DNA from: Massilia litorea
GTDB taxonomy: Bacteria; Pseudomonadota; Gammaproteobacteria; Burkholderiales; Burkholderiaceae_D
Length of the DNA: 64,000 bases
Assembly (NCBI RefSeq): GCF_015101885.1
Contig: NZ_CP062941.1
Span: 4,092,001-4,156,000 of the forward strand
Reading direction: 5' to 3'
A model generated the notes under the pieces. That model was not told the DNA's origin. It saw nothing but the letters and a program-made list of their open reading frames with translations, and did not search any database. Both the position numbers and the translations under genes were made by a program. Of the stretch, positions 8,939 to 18,564 are shown piece after piece; the first letter of the stretch is position 1; each line of letters opens with the position of its first letter.

Positions 8939-11656
8939 TCAAGGCGATTCAGACCGGGGAACCGGCGCAAGACGCCGCGTTCCGGCCCGGCAAGCCGCAA
9001 GAAACTGCGTAACGAAGTGATCGGGGCTGACGGGCGGCGACAGCAGGAATCCCTGCATCTCCTGGCAACCTTCGGCCCGCAGGAATTCCAGCTGCTCCTG
9101 GGTTTCGACCCCTTCGGCGATGACTTCGAGCTTCAGGTTGGCCGCCATCGCCAGGATCGCGCGCACGATGGCGCAATCGTCGGCGTTGTGCGGGATGTCG
9201 CGCACGAAGCTCTGGTCGATCTTCAGGCGGTCGACCGGCATCTGCTTCAGGTAGGACAGCGACGAGTAGCCGGTGCCGAAGTCGTCCACGGCCAGCTCGA
9301 CGCCCATGGCCTTGAGCTGATGGAGCTTGTCGAGCGCGTCGAGGATGTCGGAGACGACGGCGCCTTCGGTGATCTCCAGCTCGAGCAGATGCGCCGGCAG
9401 GCCGGATACGGCGAGCGCGTGCCTGACCTGGTCGGCGAAATCCGCCTGGTGCAGCTGGACCACGGAGACGTTGACGGCCATGCGCAGGTGCAGCCCGGCC
9501 GCGCGCCAGTCAGCCGCCTGGCAGCAAGCCGCCGTCAGCACCCAATTGCCGAGGCCGACGATGAAGCCGCTTTCCTCGGCCATGCGGATGAACTCCTGGG
9601 GCGGCACCATGCCCACGCCGGGCCGGTTCCAGCGCAGCAGCGCTTCGGCGCCGACAATGCCGCCGTCCGCCAGCGAGCGCTGGGGCTGATATTCCAGGCG
9701 GAACTCTTCGTGTTCGATGGCATGCCGCAGGGCGGTTTCCATGTCCAGCCGGTGTTCGACCTGGCGCGCCATCGAGCTGTCGAAGAATTGCCAGCCGTTG
9801 CGCCCGGCTGCCTTGACCCGGTACAGGGCGGTGTCGGCATTGCGCATCAGGGTCTGGCAATCGCGCCCATCCTGGGGCGACAGGGCAAGGCCCATGCTGA
9901 CGGTGAGATACAGCTTGCGCCCGTCGATCGGGATCGCCCGCTCGAGCGCGGCCTGGATCCGTTCGGCGAGCTGTTCCACCTTCAGCCCGACGCGGTCTAC
10001 ATCCTCGACGACGATGGCGAATTCGTCTTCGCCCATCCGGGCCAGCATGTCGCCCGGATCGAGGCAGTCCTTCAGCCGCTGCGCGACGTGAACCAGCACC
10101 TCGTCGCCCAGGTCGTGGCTGAGGCTATTGTTGACGGTACTGAAGTTGTCGACGTCGACCAGGACCACCGCCGTCACCGAGCGGTTGTGCCGGGCCAGCA
10201 CCAGGGCGTGTTCGAGATGGTCGGCCAGGGCGCGCCGGCTCGGCAGCCGGGTCAGGGGATCGACGTGGATCGCCTCGAACAGCTGCAGCTCGGATTCCTT
10301 GTGGGCCGTGATGTCGGTCGTGACCCCGCGCACGTGCAGTCCTCCTGCGGGACTGTCGGCCAACATGATATTGCTCCGAAGCCAAATGTCCCTGCCGTCC
10401 GGCGCCAGGATGTGGTGCTCGATCGGCTTCATGAGCCGCGGGCCGCCGAGGTTCAGCATGGGCTCGGACCGCTTGCCGTCGGGCGTGGTACACAGGCGCT
10501 CGCGCCAGAACTGCGGCTCCGCCATCCATTGTTCGGCCGGATAACCGGAAATGGCGGCGGCGTTGCCGCTGACGTAAGTGAAGCGGAAATCCGGCAGCGC
10601 CGCCTCCCACACGATGCCGTCGATGCCGTCGACCAGTTCCTGGAAACGGCGGCGCGCGGTGTCCAGCTCCTGGTTGCGCCTGGCCAGGCCGCCCTGGACC
10701 GCTTCGAGGTCGGCCAGCCGCAGCCACAGGAAGCGCAGCAGGGCCAGCAGCATCACCGTCGACAGCGCGCCGAGGCCGGCGAACTGCAGGCTGCGCGTCA
10801 CCCAGGGTTGCAGCACTTCGTCGCGCCCGATGCTGGCTACCGCGACGATCGGCGACTGCGCCAGGCTCGCATAGCCGACCACGCGCGCGGAGCCGTCGAT
10901 GGTGCTGCGCTCGGTTTCGTAGACGCCGACGGGCGCATGGCCGAGCACGCGGAAGGGCCAGGTGCTGGCCAGGTTGCGGTCCATCACGCCGGCGGACAGC
11001 GGCGTTTCCGTGATGACCCAGCCGTCGCGCCGTACCAGGACCAGGCGGCTGCTCTCGCCGAGGCGCAGGCTGCGGTAGAAGCGGTCGAAGTAGGCCATGT
11101 CGACCCCGAAGTTGACGATCATCTTCAGGGAGCCGTCCGGATTGTCGATCCGGCGTGCCACCGGGACCACCCACCTGGCGTTGGAACGCGACCGGACCGA
11201 ACGCGACAGGTACATGCCGCGCTCGCGGTGCGTGCTCAGCCAGGCGTAGTAATCGCGGTCGCGTCCATCGGCCGGAACGGATGGGTAGGCGTAGGCGCTG
11301 GCGCGTATCTCGCCGTCGGGCGCCATGACGCCGGCGCTGCCGGCCAATGGGGAATCGCCGCCGGCCGCGACCAGGATGTCGTGCAGCGCGCGCTCGTCCG
11401 CCGGCACGGGCGCCAGGCCGCGCCGCTCGATCTCGGCCATCGCCACGCGCAGCCGGGTATCGGCCTCGCCGAAAGTGCGCATCGCATGCTCGTGCAGCGT
11501 GGCGGCGATGTTGCGCATGTCCGACTCGGCCTGTGTGATGGTCGAGCGGTAATCCTGCACGATGGCTGTCCCTGCCGACACGGCGTACAGTCCCGGCAGG
11601 GCAATCGAGAGCGCGATCAGGCCACGTCGCAGCTTGCGAGCAGAACGCAGCACCAT
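8939..11656 (-). CDS. Membrane sensor with PAS, GGDEF-like and EAL domains
   Basis: 905-aa c-di-GMP enzyme. N-terminal helix, periplasmic Cache-type sensor (about 35-290), second membrane helix near 290, PAS domain with PAC (about 330-450), GGDEF domain (455-620) and EAL domain (630-880). The cyclase signature reads RMGEDEF, so the second Gly of GGDEF is Glu. The EAL half keeps GAEALLRW, DDFGTGYSSLSYLK, KIDQSFV and EGVETQEQ, all expected in an active phosphodiesterase. Net activity is therefore likely c-di-GMP degradation, with the GGDEF domain possibly regulatory. ATG at 11656 is preceded by GGGGGAAG. Confidence 0.92.
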   Translation of the reverse strand: MVLRSARKLRRGLIALSIALPGLYAVSAGTAIVQDYRSTITQAESDMRNIAATLHEHAMRTFGEADTRLRVAMAEIERRGLAPVPADERALHDILVAAGGDSPLAGSAGVMAPDGEIRASAYAYPSVPADGRDRDYYAWLSTHRERGMYLSRSVRSRSNARWVVPVARRIDNPDGSLKMIVNFGVDMAYFDRFYRSLRLGESSRLVLVRRDGWVITETPLSAGVMDRNLASTWPFRVLGHAPVGVYETERSTIDGSARVVGYASLAQSPIVAVASIGRDEVLQPWVTRSLQFAGLGALSTVMLLALLRFLWLRLADLEAVQGGLARRNQELDTARRRFQELVDGIDGIVWEAALPDFRFTYVSGNAAAISGYPAEQWMAEPQFWRERLCTTPDGKRSEPMLNLGGPRLMKPIEHHILAPDGRDIWLRSNIMLADSPAGGLHVRGVTTDITAHKESELQLFEAIHVDPLTRLPSRRALADHLEHALVLARHNRSVTAVVLVDVDNFSTVNNSLSHDLGDEVLVHVAQRLKDCLDPGDMLARMGEDEFAIVVEDVDRVGLKVEQLAERIQAALERAIPIDGRKLYLTVSMGLALSPQDGRDCQTLMRNADTALYRVKAAGRNGWQFFDSSMARQVEHRLDMETALRHAIEHEEFRLEYQPQRSLADGGIVGAEALLRWNRPGVGMVPPQEFIRMAEESGFIVGLGNWVLTAACCQAADWRAAGLHLRMAVNVSVVQLHQADFADQVRHALAVSGLPAHLLELEITEGAVVSDILDALDKLHQLKAMGVELAVDDFGTGYSSLSYLKQMPVDRLKIDQSFVRDIPHNADDCAIVRAILAMAANLKLEVIAEGVETQEQLEFLRAEGCQEMQGFLLSPPVSPDHFVTQFLAACRAGTRRLAPVPRSESP

Positions 11657-11814
11657 GTTGACTTCCCCCGGACAGGGTTGTAGGGGAATTCATCATACAT
11701 CCAGTCTCTGGCGCTTCACATGCCTGTTCGGCTTGGAAAGCAACGGTGACAGGCCGGAGCACAACGCCGGTCCCGGCCGGCGCTCAGCATCGCAGCGACA
11801 CGGCGCGCCTGCCT

Positions 11815-12771
11815 TTACTGCGTGCCCGCCACCGCCACCCGGTCGCGCCCGCCGCGCTTGGCCGCATACAAGGCCTGGTCGGCCGCCTCGATCAGGCTCG
11901 CCGCCTCGTTCAGCCCATCCTTGCCGAAGGCGGCCACGCCGATGCTGAGCGTGACGTGGTCCTTCACCGCCGCCGGCGCATGCGCCAGCGCGCGCGCGGC
12001 GATATCCAGGCGGATCGCCTCGGCCACGCCGGCCGCCTGCGCCAGCGTGGTATCGGGCAGGATGGCCACGAACTCCTCGCCGCCGTAGCGCGCAGCCACG
12101 TCGGCCGGACGCTTGAGCATGCCGGCCAGCGCCTGCGCCACCGTGATCAGGCAGGCGTCGCCCTGCTGGTGTCCGAAATGGTCGTTGTAGGCCTTGAAGG
12201 AATCGATGTCCATCAGCAGCAGCGAAAGCGCGCCGCCGTTTCTGTGGGCGCGGCGCAGTTCGCGTTCCAGCGTCATGTCGAAGTAGCGCCGGTTGTGGAT
12301 GCCGGTCAGGCCGTCGACATAGGACCGGGCGCGCAGGGATTCGGCGTGTTCGAGCAGGTGGCGCTCGCGGTCGACGGTGCCGCTGACGTCGCGGATCTCG
12401 ATCAGGCAGAGCTGCTCGTCGCCCTCCCTGAAGGGCGTCACCGCGATCGCCTGCTCGATGCGGGTGCCGTCGAAGCTGCCCGCTTCGCGCAGCGGAAACG
12501 GCGTGCGGCCCTCGAGGTTCGACACCTTGCGGGTACTGCCGTCGCCCGGCCCGGCCAGCACGGCTGCTTCCACACGCGAGCCGCGCAGTTCGGGAAAGAC
12601 CGCGAACAGCGATTGCTCGCGCACGCGCGCGGCGGAGCGGCCGGAGCGGCTCACCATCCAGCGGTTCCAGAGCACGATGCGATGTTCGGCGTCGAGCACG
12701 ATCACGCCGCAGTCGAGGAGGTTGAGGGCGCTTGCGGCGAGATCGAAACTGGTGTCGGTCGGATTCATCAT
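11815..12771 (-). CDS. PAS-GGDEF diguanylate cyclase
   Basis: 318-aa soluble protein. A PAS domain spans about residues 10-130 (SALNLLDCGVIVLDAEHRIV) and the GGDEF domain 145-318. The active-site motif is intact (RYGGEEF), with DGLTGIHNRRYFD at the domain start. RPAD lies five residues before GGEEF, the spacing of the RxxD inhibitory site, so product inhibition by c-di-GMP is expected. The protein synthesises c-di-GMP from two GTP. It is transcribed leftward, as a separate unit between the GGDEF-EAL gene and the aldehyde dehydrogenase. Confidence 0.93.
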   Translation of the reverse strand: MMNPTDTSFDLAASALNLLDCGVIVLDAEHRIVLWNRWMVSRSGRSAARVREQSLFAVFPELRGSRVEAAVLAGPGDGSTRKVSNLEGRTPFPLREAGSFDGTRIEQAIAVTPFREGDEQLCLIEIRDVSGTVDRERHLLEHAESLRARSYVDGLTGIHNRRYFDMTLERELRRAHRNGGALSLLLMDIDSFKAYNDHFGHQQGDACLITVAQALAGMLKRPADVAARYGGEEFVAILPDTTLAQAAGVAEAIRLDIAARALAHAPAAVKDHVTLSIGVAAFGKDGLNEAASLIEAADQALYAAKRGGRDRVAVAGTQ

Positions 12772-12801
12772 GCCGACAGTGTAATGCTATTGCGTCAATG
12801 C

Positions 12802-12838
12802 AAAAAGGCCACCGGGGTGAGCCGGTGGCCTTTTTTTT
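12802..12838. terminator. Bidirectional Rho-independent terminator
   Basis: AAAAAGGCCACCGG, loop GGTGAG, CCGGTGGCCTTTTTTTT: a 9-bp perfect GC stem (12807-12815 with 12822-12830) flanked by A and T runs on both sides. It ends the leftward aldehyde dehydrogenase gene before the cyclase promoter. Confidence 0.9.
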
Positions 12839-12852
12839 GTAGCCTGGCGCGC

Positions 12853-14298
12853 TTAGATGCCGACCATCGACACCGCCTTGGTGTTCAGATAGCCTTCCAT
12901 CGCTTCCGGACCGCCTTCGGTGCCGTAGCCCGAATCCTTGATGCCGCCAAACGGCAGCTCGGCGCTCGGCGTAGCCGGCTGGTTAATCCACAGCATGCCG
13001 ACCTCGACCCGGTTCATCAGCAGCTGGGCGTTCTTGATCGAGCGCGTGAAGGCATAACCGGCCAGGCCGTAAGGCAGGCGGTTCGCCTCGCTGATCGCGT
13101 CTTCCAGGCTGTCGAAGCCGCGGATGCCCGCGATCGGACCGAAGGGCTCGTCGTTGAAGATGCTCGCTTCCAAAGGCACGTCGGACAGGATGGTCGGCGC
13201 GAAGAAGTTGCCGGTCTCGCCGATCCGCTTGCCGCCCGACGCCAGGGTCGCGCCGTGCTTCTGCGCGTCCTCGACCACCTTCGCCATCGCCGTCAGGCGG
13301 CGCGCGTTGGCCAGCGGGCCGAGGGTCGTCCCTTCGACCAGGCCGTCGCCCAGCTTCAGGCCTTCGGCGTGCTTCACGAAAGCGCGCGTAAACTCTTCCT
13401 TGATCGCGTTGTGCACCAGGAAGCGGGTCGGCGAGATGCAGACCTGGCCCGCGTTGCGGAACTTGGCGCCGCCGGCGGCTTTCACGGCCAGCGCGACGTC
13501 CGCGTCTTCGGCGACGATCACCGGCGCATGGCCGCCCAGCTCCATCGTCACGCGCTTCATGTGCAGGCCGGCCAGGCTGGCCAGCTGCTTGCCGACCGGG
13601 GTCGAGCCGGTGAAGGTGACCTTGCGGATGACCGGATGCGGGATCAGGTAGCCGGAGATTTCGGCCGGGTCGCCGAACACGAGGCCGACCACGCCCGGCG
13701 GGATGCCGGCGTCCACGAAACACTGCAGCAGCGCGGCGGGCGAAGCCGGGGTCTCTTCCGGCGCCTTGCACAGGAAGGAGCAGCCGGTCGCCAGCGCGGC
13801 GCCGAGTTTGCGGACGATCTGGTTGATCGGGAAGTTCCAGGGCGTGAAGGCGGCGACCGGGCCGACCGGTTCCTTCAGCACCAGCTGCTGGGCAGCCGGA
13901 TTGCGCGATGGGACGATGCGGCCGTACACGCGCATGCCTTCGGCCGCGAACCAGTCGATGATCTCGGCGCCGGCCAGGGCTTCGCCCTTGGCTTCGACGA
14001 GCGGCTTGCCCTGCTCCTGGGTCAGCAGGCGGGCGATGTCGCCGGCGCGTTCGCGCAGCAGCTGGGCGGCGCGGCGCATGACGGCGGCGCGCTCGGCGGC
14101 AGGCACGGCGCGCCAGGTCTCGAAGCCTTTCTGCGCCGCGGCCAGGGCGCGATCGAGGTCGGCGATCGAGGCATGGGCGACATTGCCGATCGGCTGGCCG
14201 GTGGCCGGGTTCACGACGGGAATGGTCTTGCCGCCGGTGGCCTCACACCATTCGTTGGCGATGAGGAGGCGGGTGTCGGGATAGCTGGACGTCGTCAT
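12853..14298 (-). CDS. NAD(P)-dependent succinate-semialdehyde (or 2-oxoglutarate-semialdehyde) dehydrogenase
   Basis: 481-aa aldehyde dehydrogenase. [20 protein letters not shown], the general-base motif MELGGHAP and the catalytic Cys in [12 protein letters not shown] are present, as is the C-terminal [12 protein letters not shown]. The family level is certain; within it the sequence resembles GabD-type enzymes that oxidise succinate semialdehyde to succinate, though 2-oxoglutarate semialdehyde dehydrogenases are close. Start at 14298 (MTTSSYPD) has AGGA at better spacing than the ATG at 14304. Monocistronic, ended by a strong terminator. Confidence 0.85.
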   Translation of the reverse strand: MTTSSYPDTRLLIANEWCEATGGKTIPVVNPATGQPIGNVAHASIADLDRALAAAQKGFETWRAVPAAERAAVMRRAAQLLRERAGDIARLLTQEQGKPLVEAKGEALAGAEIIDWFAAEGMRVYGRIVPSRNPAAQQLVLKEPVGPVAAFTPWNFPINQIVRKLGAALATGCSFLCKAPEETPASPAALLQCFVDAGIPPGVVGLVFGDPAEISGYLIPHPVIRKVTFTGSTPVGKQLASLAGLHMKRVTMELGGHAPVIVAEDADVALAVKAAGGAKFRNAGQVCISPTRFLVHNAIKEEFTRAFVKHAEGLKLGDGLVEGTTLGPLANARRLTAMAKVVEDAQKHGATLASGGKRIGETGNFFAPTILSDVPLEASIFNDEPFGPIAGIRGFDSLEDAISEANRLPYGLAGYAFTRSIKNAQLLMNRVEVGMLWINQPATPSAELPFGGIKDSGYGTEGGPEAMEGYLNTKAVSMVGI

Positions 14299-14404
14299 GG
14301 GCATCAGGTCCTGTGTTTGGTTGAGAACATGATCATACCCTGTGCGCGCACGCCTTGCAGGCCCCGGCCGGCTCACGCCGGTCCGGGCATCTTTCCACGG
14401 GTTT

Positions 14405-14842
14405 TCAGTTGAAGCGGCCGTTGATGCCGCCCAGGCTGTAGCGGCCCGCGCCCAGCAGGGCCACCGCCAGCGCGCCCGCCAGGTACATGGCCTGCAGTTC
14501 GAGCGCCCAGCCGCCGGTCGCGCCCATCGTGAAGAACTGGCTGGTGTGCGCCAGCAGCAGCGCCACGACCATGTTGAAGGCGACGACCAGGGCCGCCGGA
14601 CGGGTGAACACGCCCGCCAGGATCAGCAGCGGGGCGACCACTTCGCCGATATAGACGCCGTAGGCGAAAACGGACGGCAGCCCGGCCTTTTCCACCATGC
14701 CGACGATGGGGCCGATGCCGCCGCTCAGCTTCGAGAAGCCGTGGAACAGCAGCAGGATGGCGAGCACGGCACGCAGCAGCAGCTTGCCGGTATCTTCGCT
14801 GGAACGCAGGGTGTCGGCGGTGGCGGTAGTCGTGGTTTGCAT
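14405..14842 (-). CDS. DoxX family membrane protein
   Basis: 145-aa inner-membrane protein with four hydrophobic helices. [21 protein letters not shown] and [21 protein letters not shown] are the signatures of the DoxX family, subunits or relatives of quinol oxidase DoxD and of MPO1-type complexes. AAAAAGGAAC precedes ATG 14842. It follows the DODA-type dioxygenase in the same direction with a 41-base gap, a common pairing of DoxX with redox or aromatic genes. Exact role unknown. Confidence 0.88.
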   Translation of the reverse strand: MQTTTTATADTLRSSEDTGKLLLRAVLAILLLFHGFSKLSGGIGPIVGMVEKAGLPSVFAYGVYIGEVVAPLLILAGVFTRPAALVVAFNMVVALLLAHTSQFFTMGATGGWALELQAMYLAGALAVALLGAGRYSLGGINGRFN

Positions 14843-14883
14843 GATTGTTCCTTTTTGTGTGCGGTTGACGTGGAAAGTACTAC

Positions 14884-15669
14884 TCAGCTGAAAGCGTAGG
14901 CGTCCATTGCAAGGATGCCGTGTTCGAAGCTCGCGTGCACTTGTGTCGCGTGCGCGCCCTCCCCGGCCGCCCCCATGGCGACGAACAGGGGCAGCAGGTG
15001 CTCGTCGGTCGGGTGGTTCTCGGCGGCATGGGGTGCGACGCGGCGGTAGTCGAGCAGCGCGGCGCGGTCGTCGGCTTCCAGGCGCGCCTGCATCCAGGCG
15101 CCGAATTCGCTGACCCATCCCGGCACCGGCGCGTCGACGCCCTGCCCGCGGAATTCGTAGAGGTTGTGCGTCAGCGAACCCGAGGCGAGGATCAGCACGC
15201 CTTCATCGCGCAGCGCCGCCAGCGCCCGGCCGATCACCTCGTGCTGCGCCGGGCTGGCGCCGCGCACGATCGACAGCTGGGCCACGGGGATGTCGGCCTC
15301 AGGATACATCAGGCGCAGCGGCACCCAGGCGCCGTGGTCGAGGCCGCGCGTGCTGCTGCGGCCGACCGCAATGCCCGCCGCTTCGAGCAGCGCCGCGGCG
15401 CGTTCGGCGGCCTCGGGCGCGCCCTGCGCCGGATATTGCATCTCGAACAGTGCGCGCGGAAAGCCGCCGAAGTCGTGGATGGTCTCCGGCTGCTGCGCCA
15501 GGCTCACGGCCGGGGCGCCGGCAGTTTCCCAGTGCGCCGAGACGACCAGGATCGCCCGCGGCCGCGGCAGCGTCCGGCCCAGCTGCTGCAGGAAGCGGCG
15601 TGCCGGGCTGTCCTGCAAGGCCAGCATGGGGGAGCCGTGCGAAACGAACAGGGTGGGAAGGGGTGCCAT
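14884..15669 (-). CDS. DODA-type (LigB family) extradiol ring-cleavage dioxygenase
   Basis: 261-aa class III extradiol dioxygenase-like protein. The His ligands of the metal site appear in LFVSHGSP and STRGLDHGAWVPL, with VVSAHWET and SGSLTHNL as further conserved family segments. This matches the DOPA 4,5-dioxygenase/YgiD branch, which opens catechol-type rings or acts on small phenolics. Start ATG at 15669 has AGAGGA 6 bases before it. Possibly co-transcribed with the DoxX gene; the LysR gene upstream on the same strand is a candidate regulator. Confidence 0.88.
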   Translation of the reverse strand: MAPLPTLFVSHGSPMLALQDSPARRFLQQLGRTLPRPRAILVVSAHWETAGAPAVSLAQQPETIHDFGGFPRALFEMQYPAQGAPEAAERAAALLEAAGIAVGRSSTRGLDHGAWVPLRLMYPEADIPVAQLSIVRGASPAQHEVIGRALAALRDEGVLILASGSLTHNLYEFRGQGVDAPVPGWVSEFGAWMQARLEADDRAALLDYRRVAPHAAENHPTDEHLLPLFVAMGAAGEGAHATQVHASFEHGILAMDAYAFS

Positions 15670-15797
15670 GATGTGTCCTCTTTAATCTGGACGGCGGATG
15701 CCGCGTCAACATGGAATCATCTTAATTGCGTATTCCTGTGAGATAAATACGCGCGCCCATACAACACTGTCTCTCGATCCGGAACAATCATTGCCAT

Positions 15798-15848
15798 GTT
15801 ACCGCCGAGGTAACGTAGGGTGCGCTCCCGAGCCCACCCTACGGTAAC
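15798..15848. repeat. REP-like palindrome, second copy
   Basis: GTAGGGTG (15815-15822) and CACCCTAC (15835-15842) form an 8-bp stem around GCTCCCGAGC; flanking GTTACC and GGTAAC extend the symmetry. The core is nearly the same as the element at 994, so this is a dispersed family. It lies between the LysR gene end and the dioxygenase promoter. Confidence 0.65.
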
Positions 15849-15865
15849 TCAAGGTGCCCCGGCAT

Positions 15866-16762
15866 TTAGTCCCACGCCGGATCGGCAAACGCCTCCACCA
15901 GAAAATCGATCAGCAAGCGCACTTTCGGCGACACGAACTTGCGCGACGGGTAGACAGCATAGATTCCCAGTTCCAGCGAGCGGTAGCCGGCCATCGTCTC
16001 GCGCAGGGTTCCCGCGGCCAGGTCCGGCCCGACGATGAAGGTCGGCTGCAGGATGAGGCCCCCGTCCTGCAGCGCGGCGGCGCGGCAGGTGTCGCCGCTG
16101 TTGGTGCGCACCCGCGGCAGCACCCGCACCGTTTCCTCGCCCCCGGGTCCGGTAAAACTCCAGTTCTCGCCGGACGAGAACAGGCTGTACGAAATGACCT
16201 CGTGCGCCGGCAAGTCGGCTGGGCGCGCCGGTTCGCCGCGGCGCGCCAGGTAGGCCGGCGAGGCGCACAGGACCAGGCGCGTGGAGGCGAGCTTGCGGCT
16301 GATGAGCGTGGATGCGGGAAGCTGGCCGATGCGCACGGCCACGTCGAAGCCCTCCTCGACCAGGTCGACCACGCGGTCGGACAGGCTGATGTCGAGCGCC
16401 AGTTTCGGGTGCCGCGCCATGAAGGCCGGCCACAGGGGCGCCAGGTGCATCAGGCCGAAGCTGACCGGGACGTTCACTTTCAGCAGCCCGCTCGCCTCGC
16501 CGCTGCGCGAGGTGATCTCGGCCTCGGCCTCGAGCAGGTTGTCGAGCAGCTCGCGGCAGCGCACCTGGAAGATGGCGCCTTCGCTCGTCGGCGAGAGCTT
16601 GCGCGTGGTCCGGTGCAGCAGGCGCACGCCGAGGCGTTCTTCCAGCTCGGCCACGTAGCGCGACACCGCCGCCTTCGACATGTCGAGCACGTCGGCCGCT
16701 GCGGTGAAGCTGCCCGACTCGACCACGGCCGAGAATACTTTCATTTCGAGGAAGCGGTCCAT
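15866..16762 (-). CDS. LysR family transcriptional regulator
   Basis: 298-aa LysR-type protein. The N-terminal winged helix reads MDRFLEMKVFSAVVESGSF followed by MSKAAVSRYVAELEERLG. The rest is the effector-binding domain of the CrgA/DsdC-like group (GLLKVNVPVSFG, DVAVRIGQLPAS), a group often controlling quinone or aromatic redox genes. ATG 16762 follows AAGGACA; an ATG ten codons upstream is possible. It reads toward the dioxygenase-DoxX pair in the same orientation, so control of these genes is plausible but not shown. Confidence 0.9.
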   Translation of the reverse strand: MDRFLEMKVFSAVVESGSFTAAADVLDMSKAAVSRYVAELEERLGVRLLHRTTRKLSPTSEGAIFQVRCRELLDNLLEAEAEITSRSGEASGLLKVNVPVSFGLMHLAPLWPAFMARHPKLALDISLSDRVVDLVEEGFDVAVRIGQLPASTLISRKLASTRLVLCASPAYLARRGEPARPADLPAHEVISYSLFSSGENWSFTGPGGEETVRVLPRVRTNSGDTCRAAALQDGGLILQPTFIVGPDLAAGTLRETMAGYRSLELGIYAVYPSRKFVSPKVRLLIDFLVEAFADPAWD

Positions 16763-16947
16763 TGTCCTTGTCTTTGCAATAGTCCCGTCCATTCTACGCC
16801 GATTACCTCGCCGTTCGAAGCAGGCGGCGCGCCGCGCATCGGCCAGGCGCGCGCCATGCCAAACGGGTCGGGCAGCCGTTATACTGCCTGATCGGGCTTG
16901 TGTGCAGCAGCCGGGAAGGACCGTCCGCTGTGCCATTGGGGAACAGC

Positions 16948-18543
16948 ATGCGCGGACGCATCGGGTTGGCCTTGACGGTACTGGCAGCGCTGGCCGCGCT
17001 GGCGGCGCCGCCGTGGCTTGCGCTGCGCGAGGCGCGCCACCAGGCCTACGAAGCCGAATCCGACCAGGTGCAGCGCTACGCGCTCGACGTGCTGCGCCGC
17101 ATGGACGGTACCACGCAGCAGGTCAACAAGGCCTTTCGCGCGCTCGAGCAGTCCCGGCTCGCGCCCTGCTCTCCGGCGTCCCTGGACCTGATGCGCCAGA
17201 TCGACCTCGGCTCGAGCTATCTGCAGGCGGTCGGCTACGTCCGCGATGACGCGATCGTCTGCTCCTCGATGGGCGGCGCGCCGCTCGCGCTGGGCAAGGG
17301 AGCCTTCGAGTCGTCGACGGGGTTCATCTTTTATCCCAACGTGCCGGGCAACCTGCCGGGCCAGCCGCCGCTGATGGCGGCGCGGCGCGGGCAGCTGGCG
17401 GCCCTGGTCCACCGCGACCTGCCGATCGATGCCTGGACCGATACGCCCGGCGTGTCGCTGGGCGTCCTGCACGGCGAGGAACGCCGCGTCTGGATCGCGC
17501 GCGGCCCGATCGATCCGGCCTGGCTCGCGCACCTGGGGCAAGGCGACACGGTCACTTTCGCGGACCCGGGCCACGTGGTGTCGGTCCTGCGCTCGCGCCA
17601 ATCGCAATTCATCGCCGTCGCCGCCGCGCCCATCGCCGAACTCGACCGGCGCAGCGCCGACATCGCGCGACGGATGGTCCCGGCCGGCGCGATCGGAGGA
17701 CTGATCGTGGCGCTGGCGATCCTGCTGCTTGCGCGGCGCCAGCTGTCGATGGAGGGCGCCTTGCGCAATGCCTTGCGCCGCGACGAATTCTTCGTGTGCT
17801 ACCAGCCCATCGTACGCCTGCAGACCGGCGAATGGGTGGGCGCCGAGGCCCTGGTGCGCTGGCGCCGCGCCGACGGCACCCTGGTCGGTCCGGACCTGTT
17901 CATTCCGGTCGCCGAACAGTCGAAACTGGTGACCAGGATCACCGAACGCGTGTTGCGCCTGGTCGCCCGCGACGCCGGCCATTTCCTGTCGACCCATCCG
18001 GCCTTCCACGTCGCGCTCAACCTGGCGGCAGAGGATATCCACTCGACCGACATCGTGGGTCACCTGAGAACCATGCTGGCGCGCTGCGGCGCCCTGCCGT
18101 CGAACCTGATCGTGGAAATCACCGAGCGCGGCTTCCTGGACCTGGAATCGGCCCGCGACACCATCGGGGCCTTGCGCGGAAACGCCATCGAGGTGGCGAT
18201 CGACGACTTCGGTACCGGCTACCCCAGCCTGTCCTACCTCGAATCGCTCGATCTCGATTTCCTGAAGATCGACCGTTCCTTCATCGAAGCCATCGGCACC
18301 GATGCGCCGATCAGCCTGGTGGTCGGCCACATCATCGCCATGGCCCGTTCGATGGGCCTGCGCATGATCGCCGAAGGGATCGAAAGCGAGGCCCAGGCCG
18401 ATTTCCTGCGCGAGCGCGGGGTCGAGTATGCGCAGGGCTTCCTGTTCGGCAGGCCGATGCCTTTTGCCGAGCTGATGCAGCGCTTCAAGGAACGCGAGCA
18501 CGCAGCCCTGGTGCGCATGGCCGGCGCCGGCGCCGGACCGTGA
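16948..18543 (+). CDS. CSS-motif sensor EAL phosphodiesterase
   Basis: 531-aa membrane-bound c-di-GMP phosphodiesterase. An N-terminal helix, a periplasmic CSS-motif domain with the diagnostic IVCSSMG, a second helix near residue 255 and a C-terminal EAL domain. EAL residues are intact: GAEALVRW, ITERGFLD, DDFGTGYPSLSYLE, KIDRSF and EGIESEAQ. In this family the periplasmic Cys pair senses the redox state through DsbA/DsbB-type oxidation. ATG 16948 is preceded by GGGGAA; the open frame begins 16 codons earlier without a comparable site. Confidence 0.92.
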   Translation: MRGRIGLALTVLAALAALAAPPWLALREARHQAYEAESDQVQRYALDVLRRMDGTTQQVNKAFRALEQSRLAPCSPASLDLMRQIDLGSSYLQAVGYVRDDAIVCSSMGGAPLALGKGAFESSTGFIFYPNVPGNLPGQPPLMAARRGQLAALVHRDLPIDAWTDTPGVSLGVLHGEERRVWIARGPIDPAWLAHLGQGDTVTFADPGHVVSVLRSRQSQFIAVAAAPIAELDRRSADIARRMVPAGAIGGLIVALAILLLARRQLSMEGALRNALRRDEFFVCYQPIVRLQTGEWVGAEALVRWRRADGTLVGPDLFIPVAEQSKLVTRITERVLRLVARDAGHFLSTHPAFHVALNLAAEDIHSTDIVGHLRTMLARCGALPSNLIVEITERGFLDLESARDTIGALRGNAIEVAIDDFGTGYPSLSYLESLDLDFLKIDRSFIEAIGTDAPISLVVGHIIAMARSMGLRMIAEGIESEAQADFLRERGVEYAQGFLFGRPMPFAELMQRFKEREHAALVRMAGAGAGP

Positions 18544-18564
18544 GGGCGGCGCCGGCCGCTTCGC

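Noticed and set aside
8879..11683. A 934-codon open frame on the plus strand opposite the GGDEF-EAL gene
   Set aside because: Mirror frame of high-GC coding DNA; its translation is low-complexity (H, R, Q, G, A, V, D) without domains, while the minus strand encodes a complete multi-domain enzyme.
14363..14387. GC-rich hairpin CCCGGCCGGC-TCAC-GCCGGTCCGGG after doxX
   Set aside because: Stem is interrupted and there is no T-run in the direction of transcription; not strong enough to list as a terminator.
11746..14412. An 888-codon plus-strand frame across the cyclase and aldehyde dehydrogenase genes
   Set aside because: It crosses a strong terminator and two well-supported minus-strand genes, and its translation has no recognisable motif.
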